From the NCBI GenBank assembly GCA_963717075.1, contig CAVQVI010000027.1, positions 534,858-598,857 on the forward strand: a DNA stretch of 64,000 nt, in the 5' to 3' direction. Positions within the stretch are counted from its first letter, which is position 1. Every line of letters starts with the position of its first letter. The position numbers and the translations under genes were made by a program. Origin of the DNA: JBGOTP01 sp963717075. Its GTDB lineage: Bacteria; Acidobacteriota; Vicinamibacteria; Vicinamibacterales; CAVVIG01. The notes under the pieces were generated by a model, which did no database searches, was not told the origin of the DNA, and saw only the letters and a list, made by a program, of their open reading frames with translations. Below, piece by piece: positions 27,720-37,280 of this stretch.

Positions 27720-29492
27720 ATGTCTGACTCCTATCGCTCCCACACGTGCGCTGTGCTCCGCGTCGAGCATGTCGGCCACCTCGTGCGCCTCGCCGGCTGG
27801 GTGAATCGAAAACGCGACCATGGACAGCTGTTGTTCATTGACCTTCGCGACCACTACGGCGTCACGCAGTGCGTGTTCACCCCCGACTCGGCGGCCTTTG
27901 CTGTGGCAGAGGGGATCAGGCTCGAGAGTGTGATCAGCGTGACGGGCCGCGTGATTGCCCGTACGCAGGAGAATATCAATCCCACACTCCCGACCGGCCT
28001 TGTGGAGGTCGTGGTTGACGCGATCGATGTCCTGTCCACGGCCGAGCCGCTGCCTTTCCAGGTCGCCGGCACGCAGGAGATTCCTGAGGAGCAGCGTCTT
28101 CGCTATCGGTTTCTCGATCTTCGTCGCGAGAAGATCCATGCGAACATTGTTCTGCGATCGAGGGTCATCGCAAGCATTCGGCAACGGATGCAGGCGCAGG
28201 GGTTTCTCGAGTTCCAGACGCCGATTCTGACGTCCAGCTCTCCCGAAGGCGCCCGCGACTACCTGGTGCCGAGCCGGATTCACACCGGCAAGTTCTATGC
28301 GCTTCCGCAGGCGCCGCAGCAGTTCAAGCAGCTCCTCATGGTGGCGGGCTTCGATCGCTATTTTCAGATTGCGCCCTGTTTTCGCGACGAGGATGCCCGC
28401 GCCGATCGCTCGCCGGGCGAGTTCTATCAGCTCGATGTCGAGCTCTCGTTCGTGACACAGGACGACGTGTTTGCCGCCATTGAGCCCGTGCTCGCCGGTG
28501 TGTTCGGCGAGTTTTCGGACTGGACGGTGTCGCCCGCGCCGTTTCCGCGCATCGCCTACGACGTGGCCGTGACGATGTACGGGACGGACAAGCCAGACCT
28601 GAGAAATCCGGTCACAGCGGTGGACGTCACCCCGCTCTTCAGGGGATCCGAGTTCGTGGTGTTTGCCCGCGCGGTTGACGAGGGGGCTGTCGTCCGTGCG
28701 ATTCGCGCGCCAGGGGCTGCGGATCGGTCCAGAAGCTTCTTCGACAAAGTCGTCGCGCTTGGCGAGTCATTTGGACTCGGCGGGCTGGCCTATGTCGTGG
28801 CGAGCGAGACGCCGAAGGGACCGCTCGCCAAGTACCTGCCCGACGCACGCCGCGAGCAGCTGTTTCAGGCGATCGGCGTCGAGCGGGGCGATGCTGTCTT
28901 CTTCGCAAGCGGAACGCCCAAGGGCCTCATGCGGCCCGTGGATGGGCTGAGGACCCATCTGGCGCGCGAGCTTGGCCTGCTGGAAGAGAACGCCTATCGG
29001 TTTTGCTGGGTGACGGATTTCCCGTTCTACGAGCGCGACTCGGAAACGAATCAGATCGTCTTCAGCCACAACCCGTTTTCCATGCCGCAGGGCGGCCTGG
29101 ACGCGCTTAACGGGAAAGATCCGCTGTCCATCAAAGCCTTTCAGTACGACATCGTGTGCAACGGCGTGGAGCTGTCGAGCGGAGCTATCCGGAATCACCG
29201 GCCCGACATCATGCTGCGTGCGTTCGACATCGCCGGGTACGGACCGCAGGAGGTCGAAAAACGCTTCGGCGGAATGCTGAACGCGTTTCGCTTCGGCGCC
29301 CCGCCGCACGGCGGGCTCGCCCCGGGCATCGATCGGATCGTAATGCTGTTGGCGCAGGAGCCCAACCTGCGCGAAGTCATTGCCTTCCCGATGACTCAGA
29401 ACGCGGAAGACCTGTTGATGGGCGCCCCGGCGCCGGTCTCAGACCGGCAACTGAAGGAGCTCCACATCCGGACGGTCGAACACAGGAAGTGA
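27720..29492 (+). CDS. aspS: Aspartyl-tRNA synthetase
   Basis: Class II synthetase, 590 residues from the ATG at 27720 (a GTG directly before it is possible). The N-terminal OB-fold anticodon domain has VRLAGWVNRKRDHGQLLFID. The core shows RYRFLDLRREKIHANIVLRS, FLEFQTPILTSSSPEGARDY, FRDEDARADRSPGEFYQLD and the C-terminal GGLAPGIDRIVMLL. The roughly 110-residue GAD insertion marks it as the bacterial type. Discriminating versus non-discriminating Asp/Asn charging is not settled here; no gatCAB is in the window. Confidence 0.95.
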   Translation: MSDSYRSHTCAVLRVEHVGHLVRLAGWVNRKRDHGQLLFIDLRDHYGVTQCVFTPDSAAFAVAEGIRLESVISVTGRVIARTQENINPTLPTGLVEVVVDAIDVLSTAEPLPFQVAGTQEIPEEQRLRYRFLDLRREKIHANIVLRSRVIASIRQRMQAQGFLEFQTPILTSSSPEGARDYLVPSRIHTGKFYALPQAPQQFKQLLMVAGFDRYFQIAPCFRDEDARADRSPGEFYQLDVELSFVTQDDVFAAIEPVLAGVFGEFSDWTVSPAPFPRIAYDVAVTMYGTDKPDLRNPVTAVDVTPLFRGSEFVVFARAVDEGAVVRAIRAPGAADRSRSFFDKVVALGESFGLGGLAYVVASETPKGPLAKYLPDARREQLFQAIGVERGDAVFFASGTPKGLMRPVDGLRTHLARELGLLEENAYRFCWVTDFPFYERDSETNQIVFSHNPFSMPQGGLDALNGKDPLSIKAFQYDIVCNGVELSSGAIRNHRPDIMLRAFDIAGYGPQEVEKRFGGMLNAFRFGAPPHGGLAPGIDRIVMLLAQEPNLREVIAFPMTQNAEDLLMGAPAPVSDRQLKELHIRTVEHRK

Positions 29493-29553
29493 ACGTGGGG
29501 GCTGCCCCAAACGATTGTGGGTGCGGCACTTATGGTCACGGGGCAAGGAACAG

Positions 29554-29559
29554 TATAAT
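29554..29559 (+). promoter_or_regulatory. TATAAT -10 box upstream of phoH
   Basis: TATAAT within CAGTATAATTGCTAGC, ending 10 bp before the GTG start of phoH. An internal AAAAGGAG lies after the start codon rather than before it, which fits a nearly leaderless mRNA or a start further downstream. Confidence 0.45.
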
Positions 29560-29569
29560 TGCTAGCTAA

Positions 29570-30559
29570 GTGTCTGCATTAAAAGGAGATAACGCGAAGC
29601 GCATCATTCTTCCGGAAGAGGGCCTCGAGACGCTCTTTGGTTCCTACGACGAGAACCTCAAGCACCTCGAATCGCTCTTCAATGTTCGAATCCGCACGCA
29701 GGGGCACGAACTCTCGGTGGACGGCGGCGGCCCCGGGCCAGACAAGGTCGAGCGTGTCGTGACGCAGCTGGCGTCGCTGATGAGAGAAGGCTACAAGCTG
29801 TCCAACGCCGACGTGAAAACCGCGTCCGATCTTGTGGCGCAGGACGAGGCCGTCAATCTGCGTGAGCACTTCCTCAAGGGCAGCCTCACGCCCGGCAGGC
29901 GGCGCGTGGCACCCAAGTCCATCAACCAGCGTCGTTATCTCGAAGCCATCGACCTGAACGATATTGTCTTCGGCATCGGTCCGGCCGGGACAGGGAAGAC
30001 GTACCTCGCGATGGCGCAGGCGGTTTCATTTCTCGTGGCGAAAAAGGTCACCCGGATTATCCTGGCGCGGCCAGCGGTCGAAGCGGGCGAGAAGCTGGGC
30101 TTTCTGCCGGGGGATCTGCAGGAGAAAGTGAACCCCTACCTTCGGCCGCTGTACGACGCGCTGTACGACATGCTCGACACCGACCGCGTGGAGCGTTTCA
30201 TCGAGCGCGGGACGATCGAGATCGCGCCGATCGCGTTCATGCGCGGCCGCACGCTCAACGATTCGTTCGTGATTCTCGACGAAGCGCAGAACACGACGAC
30301 AGAGCAGATGAAGATGTTTCTGACGCGTCTGGGCTTTGGTTCGAAGGCTGTGATCACGGGCGACATCACGCAGATCGACCTGCCACCCGGTCGGGTGTCC
30401 GGGCTGGTTGAGGCAATGAACGTCGTCAGTGCCATTGAGGGCATCTCGTTCGTGCACTTCGATGAGCGCGACGTGGTTCGTCATAAGCTGGTTCAACAGA
30501 TTGTCAAGGCGTACGAGGCCCTGTCAGGTGGCGGAAGCGTTCGTTCGTCGGCACGCTAG
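29570..30559 (+). CDS. phoH: PhoH-family ATPase (YbeZ-like)
   Basis: 329 residues. An N-terminal KH-like RNA-binding part (residues about 20-100) precedes the PhoH ATPase core. Walker A is GPAGTGKTYLAMAQAV near residue 142, Walker B is VILDEAQNTTTEQMK, and VITGDITQIDLP is also typical. It acts with YbeY in ribosome or RNA maintenance, and ybeY is the next gene, 4 bp downstream. The GTG start at 29570 is the first in frame; a later start is possible because AAAAGGAG lies at codons 4-6. Downstream order phoH-ybeY-corC-era is a widely conserved cluster. Confidence 0.93.
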   Translation: MSALKGDNAKRIILPEEGLETLFGSYDENLKHLESLFNVRIRTQGHELSVDGGGPGPDKVERVVTQLASLMREGYKLSNADVKTASDLVAQDEAVNLREHFLKGSLTPGRRRVAPKSINQRRYLEAIDLNDIVFGIGPAGTGKTYLAMAQAVSFLVAKKVTRIILARPAVEAGEKLGFLPGDLQEKVNPYLRPLYDALYDMLDTDRVERFIERGTIEIAPIAFMRGRTLNDSFVILDEAQNTTTEQMKMFLTRLGFGSKAVITGDITQIDLPPGRVSGLVEAMNVVSAIEGISFVHFDERDVVRHKLVQQIVKAYEALSGGGSVRSSAR

Positions 30560-30563
30560 GGCC

Positions 30564-31169
30564 ATGGCACCGCGAGGCATTTCCGTTCTTGTGTCCGACG
30601 AGCACGGGAGACGTCTTGCCGCCGCCGGCCTGTCGCGCTGGCTGGCGCGGGTGGCACCCTGGCATGCACGCGGACGTGTGAGCGTGGCAGTCGTCAGCGA
30701 TGCGCGCGTGCGCGCCCTCAACCGGCGTTACCGGAGCCGTGACGCAGCCACGGACGTGCTGAGCTTTCCGTACGCGCCCGAGGCATGCACGCCCGACCTG
30801 AAGGTCGGGCCTACGACCCGAGGAACGACCGGAGCGATGGCCCGAGCGGCAGCAACCCGTCCTCGTAGGCCCGAGCTTCAGCTCGGGCGTATTCCGTCTA
30901 ATCCCCCGTCTAATCCCCAATCCCTATTCCCTCATCCCTGTAATCCCTGTCTGGGCGACATCGTGATCGCGCGAGGTGTGGCTCGACGTCAGGCGCGCGC
31001 TTCAGGCCATGACGAGCGAACCGAGTTGCGAATTCTGGCGCTGCACGGACTCCTGCATCTCCTGGGCTACGATCACGACGGCGACGACGGAGCTATGGCA
31101 CGAGTGGAACGACGCCTGCGCCGGAAGGGCGGTCTGCGCGAAGGCCTCATCGAGCGGTCGCAACCGTGA
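30564..31169 (+). CDS. ybeY: Endoribonuclease YbeY carrying an in-frame repeat insertion
   Basis: Single-strand RNase for rRNA maturation. The family body is present: ALNRRYRSRDAATDVLSFPY, then LGDIVIARGVARRQ, then the zinc site HGLLHLLGYDHDGDDG. Between SFPY and LGDIV, where other YbeY proteins have only a few residues, about 57 extra residues are encoded. This stretch is repeat DNA: two family A hairpins and a family B element. It has no stop and keeps the frame, so a 201-residue product is possible. The insertion sits in a loop before the GDI strand. Whether the protein still works is unknown. Start is the ATG at 30564. Confidence 0.9.
   Translation: MAPRGISVLVSDEHGRRLAAAGLSRWLARVAPWHARGRVSVAVVSDARVRALNRRYRSRDAATDVLSFPYAPEACTPDLKVGPTTRGTTGAMARAAATRPRRPELQLGRIPSNPPSNPQSLFPHPCNPCLGDIVIARGVARRQARASGHDERTELRILALHGLLHLLGYDHDGDDGAMARVERRLRRKGGLREGLIERSQP
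30791..30950. repeat. Family A and B repeats inserted within ybeY
   Basis: GCCCGACCTGAAGGTCGGGC-CTAC at 30791-30814 and GTAGGCCCGAGCTTCAGCTC at 30865-30888 are two family A hairpins in outward orientation. AATCCCCCGTCTAATCCCCA and related units at about 30896-30950 are family B. Together they encode the extra peptide in YbeY. Confidence 0.9.
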
Positions 31170-32410
31170 TACCTCTGCTTATTTTCCTGCTGGCGTGCGC
31201 CGCGGTGTACCTGGGCGCGATCGAAGCGGCATTCAGCGCGCTCATGCGGTTGTCCCTCCGTCTGCTGGCGGAGCGCAGCGGTCGTCCCGACCGATTGGGG
31301 GAGTACCTGGACGATCCGGTTTTGTTGTTTCTGCCGGTCCGGCTGTTGCTTGGCCTGCTCACCGCCACGGCCACCGCGCTCCTGGCTCTGGCCGTGGATA
31401 TCAGCGGGGCTTCTGTCACGGCGGTCATCGCCAGCGTGGCCGCGTTCGTGGTCTTTTTCGAGTTGCTGCTGCCGCTCCTCATCGTCAGCCGCGATCCGGA
31501 GCGAGTGCTGGAGTTGCTGCTGCCGTCGTTCAGTCCGGTGGCGAAGGCGCTTGCACCGATGACGCGATGGATGACGCGATCGGCAGCGAAACGAACCGCG
31601 GCGCCGGCCGTAGAGAACACGGAGGAAGCCCGCGAGACGGCCACGGCCTATCCGGATACGGGCGAGCAGGACGGGATCATCCAGGGTGAGGAGCGTAAGC
31701 TCCTCCAGAACATCGTGGACTTCGGCGACACAATCGTGCGAGAGGTCATGACGCCCAGGCCCGACATCGTGGCCATCAAGGAAGGCGCGACGATTGGCGA
31801 TCTCCGGGCGCTCTTTCGGGAGCAGGAGTACTCGCGATTCCCGGTATTCAGGGATAGTCTCGACAATATTTCTGGTTTCGTGTTCGTGAAGGATCTCGTT
31901 GCGCTCGATCGAACGAACGATAACGATCCGATCACGCCGTTCCTACGGCCAGCCGTTGTCGTGCCGGAAAGCAAGCGCGTACCGGAGTTGCTGAAGCAGT
32001 TTCAGCGTCAGCAGACGCAGATCGCGATCGTTGTGGACGAGTACGGCGGCACGGCTGGGCTTGTCACGATCGAGGACATGCTCGAGGAGATCGTCGGGGA
32101 GATCCGCGACGAATACGATGTGGAGTCGGAGCCGATCGTGGAGGAGGGAGGCGGCCGCTTCGTCTTCAATGGCAAGGTGGACATCGACGAGGTCAATCAG
32201 CGGCTCGGTGTGCAGATCGAACGTGAGGGGTTCGAAACAGTGGGCGGGTATCTGCTGACGCATCTCGGTCGGGTTCCGGCGATCGGCGAGCGCGTGGAGA
32301 TCGAGGACCTGCTCGTGGAAGTGCTCGATGTGGAGCGCCGCCGCATTCACAAGGTCCGCATCGCACGCCGCCAGCCCGTGAACGCCATCAGTGCCGAGAG
32401 AGCGCTGTGA
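31166..32410 (+). CDS. CNNM/CorC-type membrane protein with CBS pair
   Basis: 414 residues from a GTG start overlapping the ybeY stop. The N-terminal DUF21 region has about four hydrophobic helices (LIFLLACAAVYLGAIEAAFS, LLLGLLTATATALLALAV, VIASVAAFVVFFELLLP). Two CBS domains follow, with VREVMTPRPDIVAIKEGATI and the second around QIAIVVDEYGGTAGLVTIED. A CorC/HlyC domain ends the protein (RFVFNGKVDIDEVNQRLG). Such proteins are linked to magnesium or cobalt export and resistance; substrate not shown. Position between ybeY and era is the conserved one. Confidence 0.92.
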   Translation: MIPLLIFLLACAAVYLGAIEAAFSALMRLSLRLLAERSGRPDRLGEYLDDPVLLFLPVRLLLGLLTATATALLALAVDISGASVTAVIASVAAFVVFFELLLPLLIVSRDPERVLELLLPSFSPVAKALAPMTRWMTRSAAKRTAAPAVENTEEARETATAYPDTGEQDGIIQGEERKLLQNIVDFGDTIVREVMTPRPDIVAIKEGATIGDLRALFREQEYSRFPVFRDSLDNISGFVFVKDLVALDRTNDNDPITPFLRPAVVVPESKRVPELLKQFQRQQTQIAIVVDEYGGTAGLVTIEDMLEEIVGEIRDEYDVESEPIVEEGGGRFVFNGKVDIDEVNQRLGVQIEREGFETVGGYLLTHLGRVPAIGERVEIEDLLVEVLDVERRRIHKVRIARRQPVNAISAERAL

Positions 32411-32420
32411 GACGCAGGAC

Positions 32421-33317
32421 ATGATGAAGAGTGGTTTCGTCTCGCTTGTCGGCCGTCCGAACGCCGGGAAGTCCACCCTTCTCAATCGTATCATCGGATC
32501 AAAGCTCGCCATCGTGTCCGACAAGCCGCAGACGACGAGGACCCGCATCATGGGCGTGAAGAACTATCCCGGCGCGCAGGTGGTGTTTCTCGACACGCCG
32601 GGCATTCACCGGCCGCTGCACCGCATGAACGTCCAGATGGTTGACGCCGCGCTCGAGGCCATGCGATCGGTTGACGTCCTGGGGCTCGTTGTCGACGCGA
32701 CTGAGCCGCCGGGCAAGGGCGATCGCTTCGTTCTCGATCTTCTGAAGGACGTCCAGGCCCCGGTGTTCCTGATCTTGAACAAGATCGATGTGATGAAGAA
32801 GCCGAGGCTCCTGCCAATCATGGAGTACTACGGTCGGGAGGGCCGGTGTGCCGAAATCATTCCCGTCTCGGCCTCGACTGGAGAGAATGTTGATCGCCTG
32901 GAGACGGCGATTCTCGACCGTCTGCCGGAAGGCGAACGGCTCTATCCTGAGGATTATCTGACCGACCAGCCGGAACGCATCATGGCGGCGGAGATCGTTC
33001 GAGAGAAGTTGCTGCAGTTTACCCACGACGAGATCCCGTTTTCGAGCGCAGTCGTGGTCGACCGGTTCGAGGAGCCAGTTGCGCCGAGCGCGCTCCTGAA
33101 GCTCTATTGCACGATCGTCGTCGATCGCGAGTCGCAGAAGCCGATCGTCATCGGCAAGAGTGGCGAGATGATCAAGCGCATCGGCACGGCGGCGAGAGAA
33201 GAATTGGAGCGATTCTTCTCGACGAAGGTGTTCCTCGATTTGCACGTGCGCGTGACGTCTGAGTGGCGGGAAGACGAGCGCGTACTGAGCGAGATGGGAT
33301 TGAGACACGGCAAGTGA
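32421..33317 (+). CDS. era: GTPase Era
   Basis: Essential GTPase binding the 3' end of 16S rRNA during 30S assembly. I start at the ATG at 32421 (MMKSGFVSLVGRPNAGKSTL), giving 298 residues. G1 is GRPNAGKST, G2 QTTRTRIMG, G3 DTPGIHRP, G4 NKIDVMKK. The C-terminal KH domain includes IVVDRESQKPIVIGKSGEMI and FFSTKVFLDLHVRV. It follows the CorC gene by 10 bp. Confidence 0.96.
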   Translation: MMKSGFVSLVGRPNAGKSTLLNRIIGSKLAIVSDKPQTTRTRIMGVKNYPGAQVVFLDTPGIHRPLHRMNVQMVDAALEAMRSVDVLGLVVDATEPPGKGDRFVLDLLKDVQAPVFLILNKIDVMKKPRLLPIMEYYGREGRCAEIIPVSASTGENVDRLETAILDRLPEGERLYPEDYLTDQPERIMAAEIVREKLLQFTHDEIPFSSAVVVDRFEEPVAPSALLKLYCTIVVDRESQKPIVIGKSGEMIKRIGTAAREELERFFSTKVFLDLHVRVTSEWREDERVLSEMGLRHGK

Positions 33318-33416
33318 CGCCTGGAGATGGCAGATTGGAGCGCGGCAGACTGTGGATCCGTGCCGTCACAGGGGTGCGGGGGCATGCATCAGGTCTGGCG
33401 CAGCCAAGGGCTGGGG

Positions 33417-34094
33417 ATGCCGCTTTACACCACTGACGCGTTGATTCTGAGGACCTACACGCTCGGTGAGTCGGATCGGCTTGTCGTGTTCTTGACGCGC
33501 GATCGCGGCAAGAAGCGCGGGGTGGCGAAGAACGCACGCCAGAGCCGGCGCCGATTCGGCGGGGCGCTCGAGCCAATGACGTGCGGACGTGTCTCCTACG
33601 TCGAGCGTGAACGGCGGGATCTCGTGTTTCTGAACTACGTGGAGCCGACGCGGTCGCCCCTGTCGAGAATATCGGGAATGTGGGGCATGTCGGGAGCGTC
33701 GGCCCTCGACGGCGAGGCGCTCAGCTACATGGGGTACTTTGCCGAGCTGATCGATGAGTGGGCTCAGGAGGCCGACCCGAACGAGACGCTGTTTCGACTG
33801 GGTGCGTCGATAGTGGAGGCCATCGCGGTCGGAGTGCCCGTCGATCCGCTCGCGCGGTATTTCGAGTACTGGCTCTTGCGGCTCCAGGGTGTCTACCAAC
33901 CGGATGGGCGCGCGTCGAGTGGGGCTCAAGCCTTTTTGTCCACTGCGCGTCGCTGCAGTCCGCTTGGTCTCGCGGACGTGCGGGCGCCCAGCGACGTGAT
34001 GCGAGAGCTCGAAGCGTCGCACCGCGAACTGATTGCGATGCACTTGGAAAAGAGCCTGAAGTCGGTGAAGGTGTTGCGGGAGATGCGGAGATAG
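33417..34094 (+). CDS. recO: DNA repair protein RecO
   Basis: Mediator that loads RecA in the RecFOR pathway. I choose the ATG at 33417 (MPLYTTDALILRTYTLGESD), the family N-terminus, giving 225 residues; 30 codons upstream in frame have no likeness. The OB-fold is LVVFLTRDRGKKRGVAKNAR and GGALEPMTCGRVSYVERE. A helical domain follows. The zinc-binding cysteines present in many RecO proteins are not evident, which is common in this family. The era-recO spacing (99 bp) and order are usual. Confidence 0.9.
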   Translation: MPLYTTDALILRTYTLGESDRLVVFLTRDRGKKRGVAKNARQSRRRFGGALEPMTCGRVSYVERERRDLVFLNYVEPTRSPLSRISGMWGMSGASALDGEALSYMGYFAELIDEWAQEADPNETLFRLGASIVEAIAVGVPVDPLARYFEYWLLRLQGVYQPDGRASSGAQAFLSTARRCSPLGLADVRAPSDVMRELEASHRELIAMHLEKSLKSVKVLREMRR

Positions 34095-34115
34095 GGGTTA
34101 TCCACCATCGAGGGT

Positions 34116-35006
34116 ATGACATTTCAGGGGCTCATCCTTAAGCTGTCCGAATTCTGGGCGTCACGCGGCTGCATCCTGCAGCAGCCCCTTGATGTGGAAG
34201 TCGGTGCCGGTACCATGCACCCGGAGACGTTCCTGCGCGTACTGGGTCCGGCGCACTGGAACGTGGCGTACGTGCAGCCCTCCCGTCGTCCTGCCGATGG
34301 GCGCTTTGGCGAGAACCCGAACCGGCTGTTCAAGCATCATCAGTTTCAAGTGATTCTCAAGCCGGCCCCGGACGAGGTGCAGCAGCTCTATCTCGAGAGC
34401 CTGGAAGCCGTCGGGATCAACCCTCGACAGCACGACGTGCGATTCGAAGAGGACAACTGGGAAGCCCCCACGCTCGGGGCTTGGGGGATCGGCTGGCAGG
34501 TCATGTTCGACGGCATGGAGATCTCGCAGTTCACCTATTTCCAACAGGCGGGGGGGCTCGAGCTGTCACCAGTGTCGGCGGAGTTGACCTATGGTCTGGA
34601 GCGGATCGCCATGTCGCTACAGCGCGTGGACAACGTGTTCGACCTGGAGTGGGGCGCCGGCGTGAAGTACCGCGATGTCCGATTGCGTGAGGAGTACGAG
34701 CAGTCGACCTACGTCTTTGGCCGTGTGGCGCTGGAGGGCGCCGAATTCGGAACCTTCCACCGCGAGCTATTCGAGCGGTACTACCAGCTGTCGCAGTCCC
34801 TGTTGAAGGCGCGACTGGTCTTCCCGGCCCTCGAACACTGTTTGAAGTGCTCCCACCTCTTCAACATTCTCGATTCCAGCAACAGCATCGGCGTCACGGA
34901 ACGCACGAACTACATTCTTCGCATCCGGCAAAATGCGATTGCCATTGCCAAGGAGTACCTCGAGACCGCGGCGGGATCTCCCCTCCGTGTTGAGGCAGGG
35001 GCGTAA
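34116..35006 (+). CDS. glyQ: Glycyl-tRNA synthetase alpha subunit
   Basis: Catalytic subunit of the bacterial alpha2beta2 enzyme, 296 residues. Family signature MTFQGLILKLSEFWASRGCI, then GAGTMHPETFLRVLGP, YVQPSRRPADGRFGENPNRL, WGIGWQVMFDGMEISQFTYF and ELTYGLERIAMSLQRVDNVF. The TGA stop is replaced by TAA, whose last base overlaps the ATG of glyS (positions 35004-35008), so the two are translationally coupled. Confidence 0.96.
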   Translation: MTFQGLILKLSEFWASRGCILQQPLDVEVGAGTMHPETFLRVLGPAHWNVAYVQPSRRPADGRFGENPNRLFKHHQFQVILKPAPDEVQQLYLESLEAVGINPRQHDVRFEEDNWEAPTLGAWGIGWQVMFDGMEISQFTYFQQAGGLELSPVSAELTYGLERIAMSLQRVDNVFDLEWGAGVKYRDVRLREEYEQSTYVFGRVALEGAEFGTFHRELFERYYQLSQSLLKARLVFPALEHCLKCSHLFNILDSSNSIGVTERTNYILRIRQNAIAIAKEYLETAAGSPLRVEAGA

Positions 35007-37247
35007 TGGACCGGGAGCTCCTGCTTGAAATTGGGTGTGAAGAACTGCCCGCGAGCTGGCTTCCCGGGCTCACGCAACAGGTCGGCGACGTGCTGGCCGC
35101 ACAACTGGGCGCGCACCGGCTGCTACCGGAGGCAGCGTCGGAGACCTACAGCACGCCGCGGCGGCTGACGGTTCGCATCGCGAAGCTTGCCGAGCGACAA
35201 ACGGATCTCGAGGAGCTCGTCACCGGTCCACCGGTGGCGGCCAGCTTTGCACCAGATGGCGCCCCGACGCAGGCTGCGGTCGGCTTTGCCGCGAAGCAGG
35301 GCGTCGAGGTTGCGGCACTCGAACGCCTCGAGACGCCGAAAGGCGCATACCTTGGGTTTCGCAAAAGACAGCGAGGGAAGGCGGCGGTGGACGTGTTGCC
35401 GAGCGTGCTTGGCGACACACTACGGGCGTTGACCTTCCCGAAGCTGATGCACTGGGACGCTGAGCTCGACGACGGCCGCGGCGAACTGCTCTTTGGACGG
35501 CCAATCCGCTGGCTGTTGTACCTGTATGGCGGCCGTGTCGTACCCTTCGCGATCAACAGGGCGTCGGCCGCGCAAACCAGTCAGGTCCAAGACGTCAATA
35601 CCGGTGCAGCCACCTATGGCCACCGCTTCCTGACAACGAGCGGGCGCGCCGGGCGCGCCATCAAAGTGCGAAGCTTCGACGAGTATCGCGCGCGTCTCCT
35701 CGAGAACTTCGTCATCATCGAACGGGAGCAGCGCCACACCAAGATCGCGCGCGAGCTCGATGCCAAGGCCCAGCGTCTGCAGGGCCGTCTCAGCCGCGTC
35801 GTGCACGAGTCCGGGCTGCTCCACGAGGTGCCGGACCTGGTCGAGTACCCGTCGGTCATCGCCGGCACGTTCGGCAACGAATTCCTCGAGCTGCCCGCCG
35901 AAGTGCTCACGACGACGCTCATTCATCATCAGCACTATTTTCCGGTCGAGGATGAAGACGGCAAGCTGAAGAATGCATTTCTGGCCGTGATCAACACGGA
36001 GCCTGATAACGAACGCACGATTGCCAGAAACGCGGAACGCGTCGTTGCGGCCAGGTTGCGCGATGCCAGATTCTTCTGGGAGGCAGATCGCCGATCGAGC
36101 ACTGGACTCCCGAATCAATCGCCTGGGCACGTTGCTGTTCCATAAGAAGCTCGGGACCTACCAGGAGAAGGCCGATCGTGTCAGCCGGCTCGCCGAGTGG
36201 ATAACCCGCGATGTATTCGCGGCTGGCGATGAGGCCGCCCGGCAGGCGGCCCAGGCCGGGCGTCTTGCCAAAGCCGACCTGACGACCGACATGGTGCGGG
36301 AGTTCACTGAGCTCCAGGGCACGATGGGTGGCATTTATGCCCGGGATGAGGGCCTGCCGGACGAGGTTTGGAAAGCCATCTATTTCCACTACCTGCCGAT
36401 TGGCGTCGAAGCCGATGCCGCCCCCTCGCGCGCGCAACTCGGCAACGCCGCCGTCGTCTGGGCGGCCGTGTCGCTGGCCGACAAACTGGATACGATTGTT
36501 GGCCTCTTTGCCGCCGGGGAGAAACCAACCGGCTCACGAGACCCATTCGGACTGCGCAGAGCTGCACAGGCGGTTGTAAAGATCGTTGTAGACCTGGAGG
36601 CGGTGGCCGGGCTGTCGAGCCCGATGGGGCTGTTGCCGGTGGTCGAACGCGCCTTGGAAGGCTATGACGGGAAACTCAAAGTCACCGAAGAGGGATGGAA
36701 AGTCGCCCTTTCGGAGTTTCTTGCAGAGCGTCTCCAACATCTACTCGAGCGGCGCGGCTACCGTTACGACGAGATCCGGTCCGTATTGCCGGCGTTCAAG
36801 GTGGCACTGACTCCGGGAACTGCGACGAAGCGTGTGGAAGCACTGGCACAGGCGCGCAAATCCGGGGAGTTCGAAGCGCTGGCCGTCCTGTTCAAACGTG
36901 TCAAGAACATCACGAAGGACGTCAATGCCGCCGATCACGTGCCGGACGGGTGGCAGACGATTCGGGCGTCGCTCAAGGAGCCTGCGGAACTCGATTTGCT
37001 TGCGGGTCTGGAGGCTCGCTGGCCGAAGATTCAGTCGGCCCTCCAGCACGAACAGTATCTGGACGCCATGAATCAAGTGGCACATCTGCGCGCACCCGTG
37101 GACAGGTTCTTCGTGGACGTCCTCGTCATGGCGGACGATCCCGCGCTGCGCCAGGCGCGGCTGGGGTTGCTCGCAGCACTCCGTAACACAGTGGAGCAGA
37201 TCGCGGATATTTCGGAGATTGTTCCGGACGAGAGCCGACACACGTGA
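35006..37247 (+). CDS. glyS: Glycyl-tRNA synthetase beta subunit (frameshifted in this sequence)
   Basis: tRNA-binding subunit paired with GlyQ. The first part runs from MDRELLLEIGCEELPASWLP to ARLRDARFFWEADRRS. At about 36090-36098 the frame changes by one base and resumes ALDSRINRLGTLLFHKKLGT, continuing to 37247. HHQHYFPVEDEDGKLKNAFL, TGLxxANKLGT-like region DLTTDMVREFTELQGTMGGI and the C-terminal anticodon-binding (DALR) helices are all recognisable. A single inserted base explains it. Because the gene is essential and otherwise well conserved, I treat the shift as an error and the product as about 746 residues. Confidence 0.92.
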
Positions 37248-37280
37248 AGGATCCGGCTGAACGTACTCATATGGAGTCTC

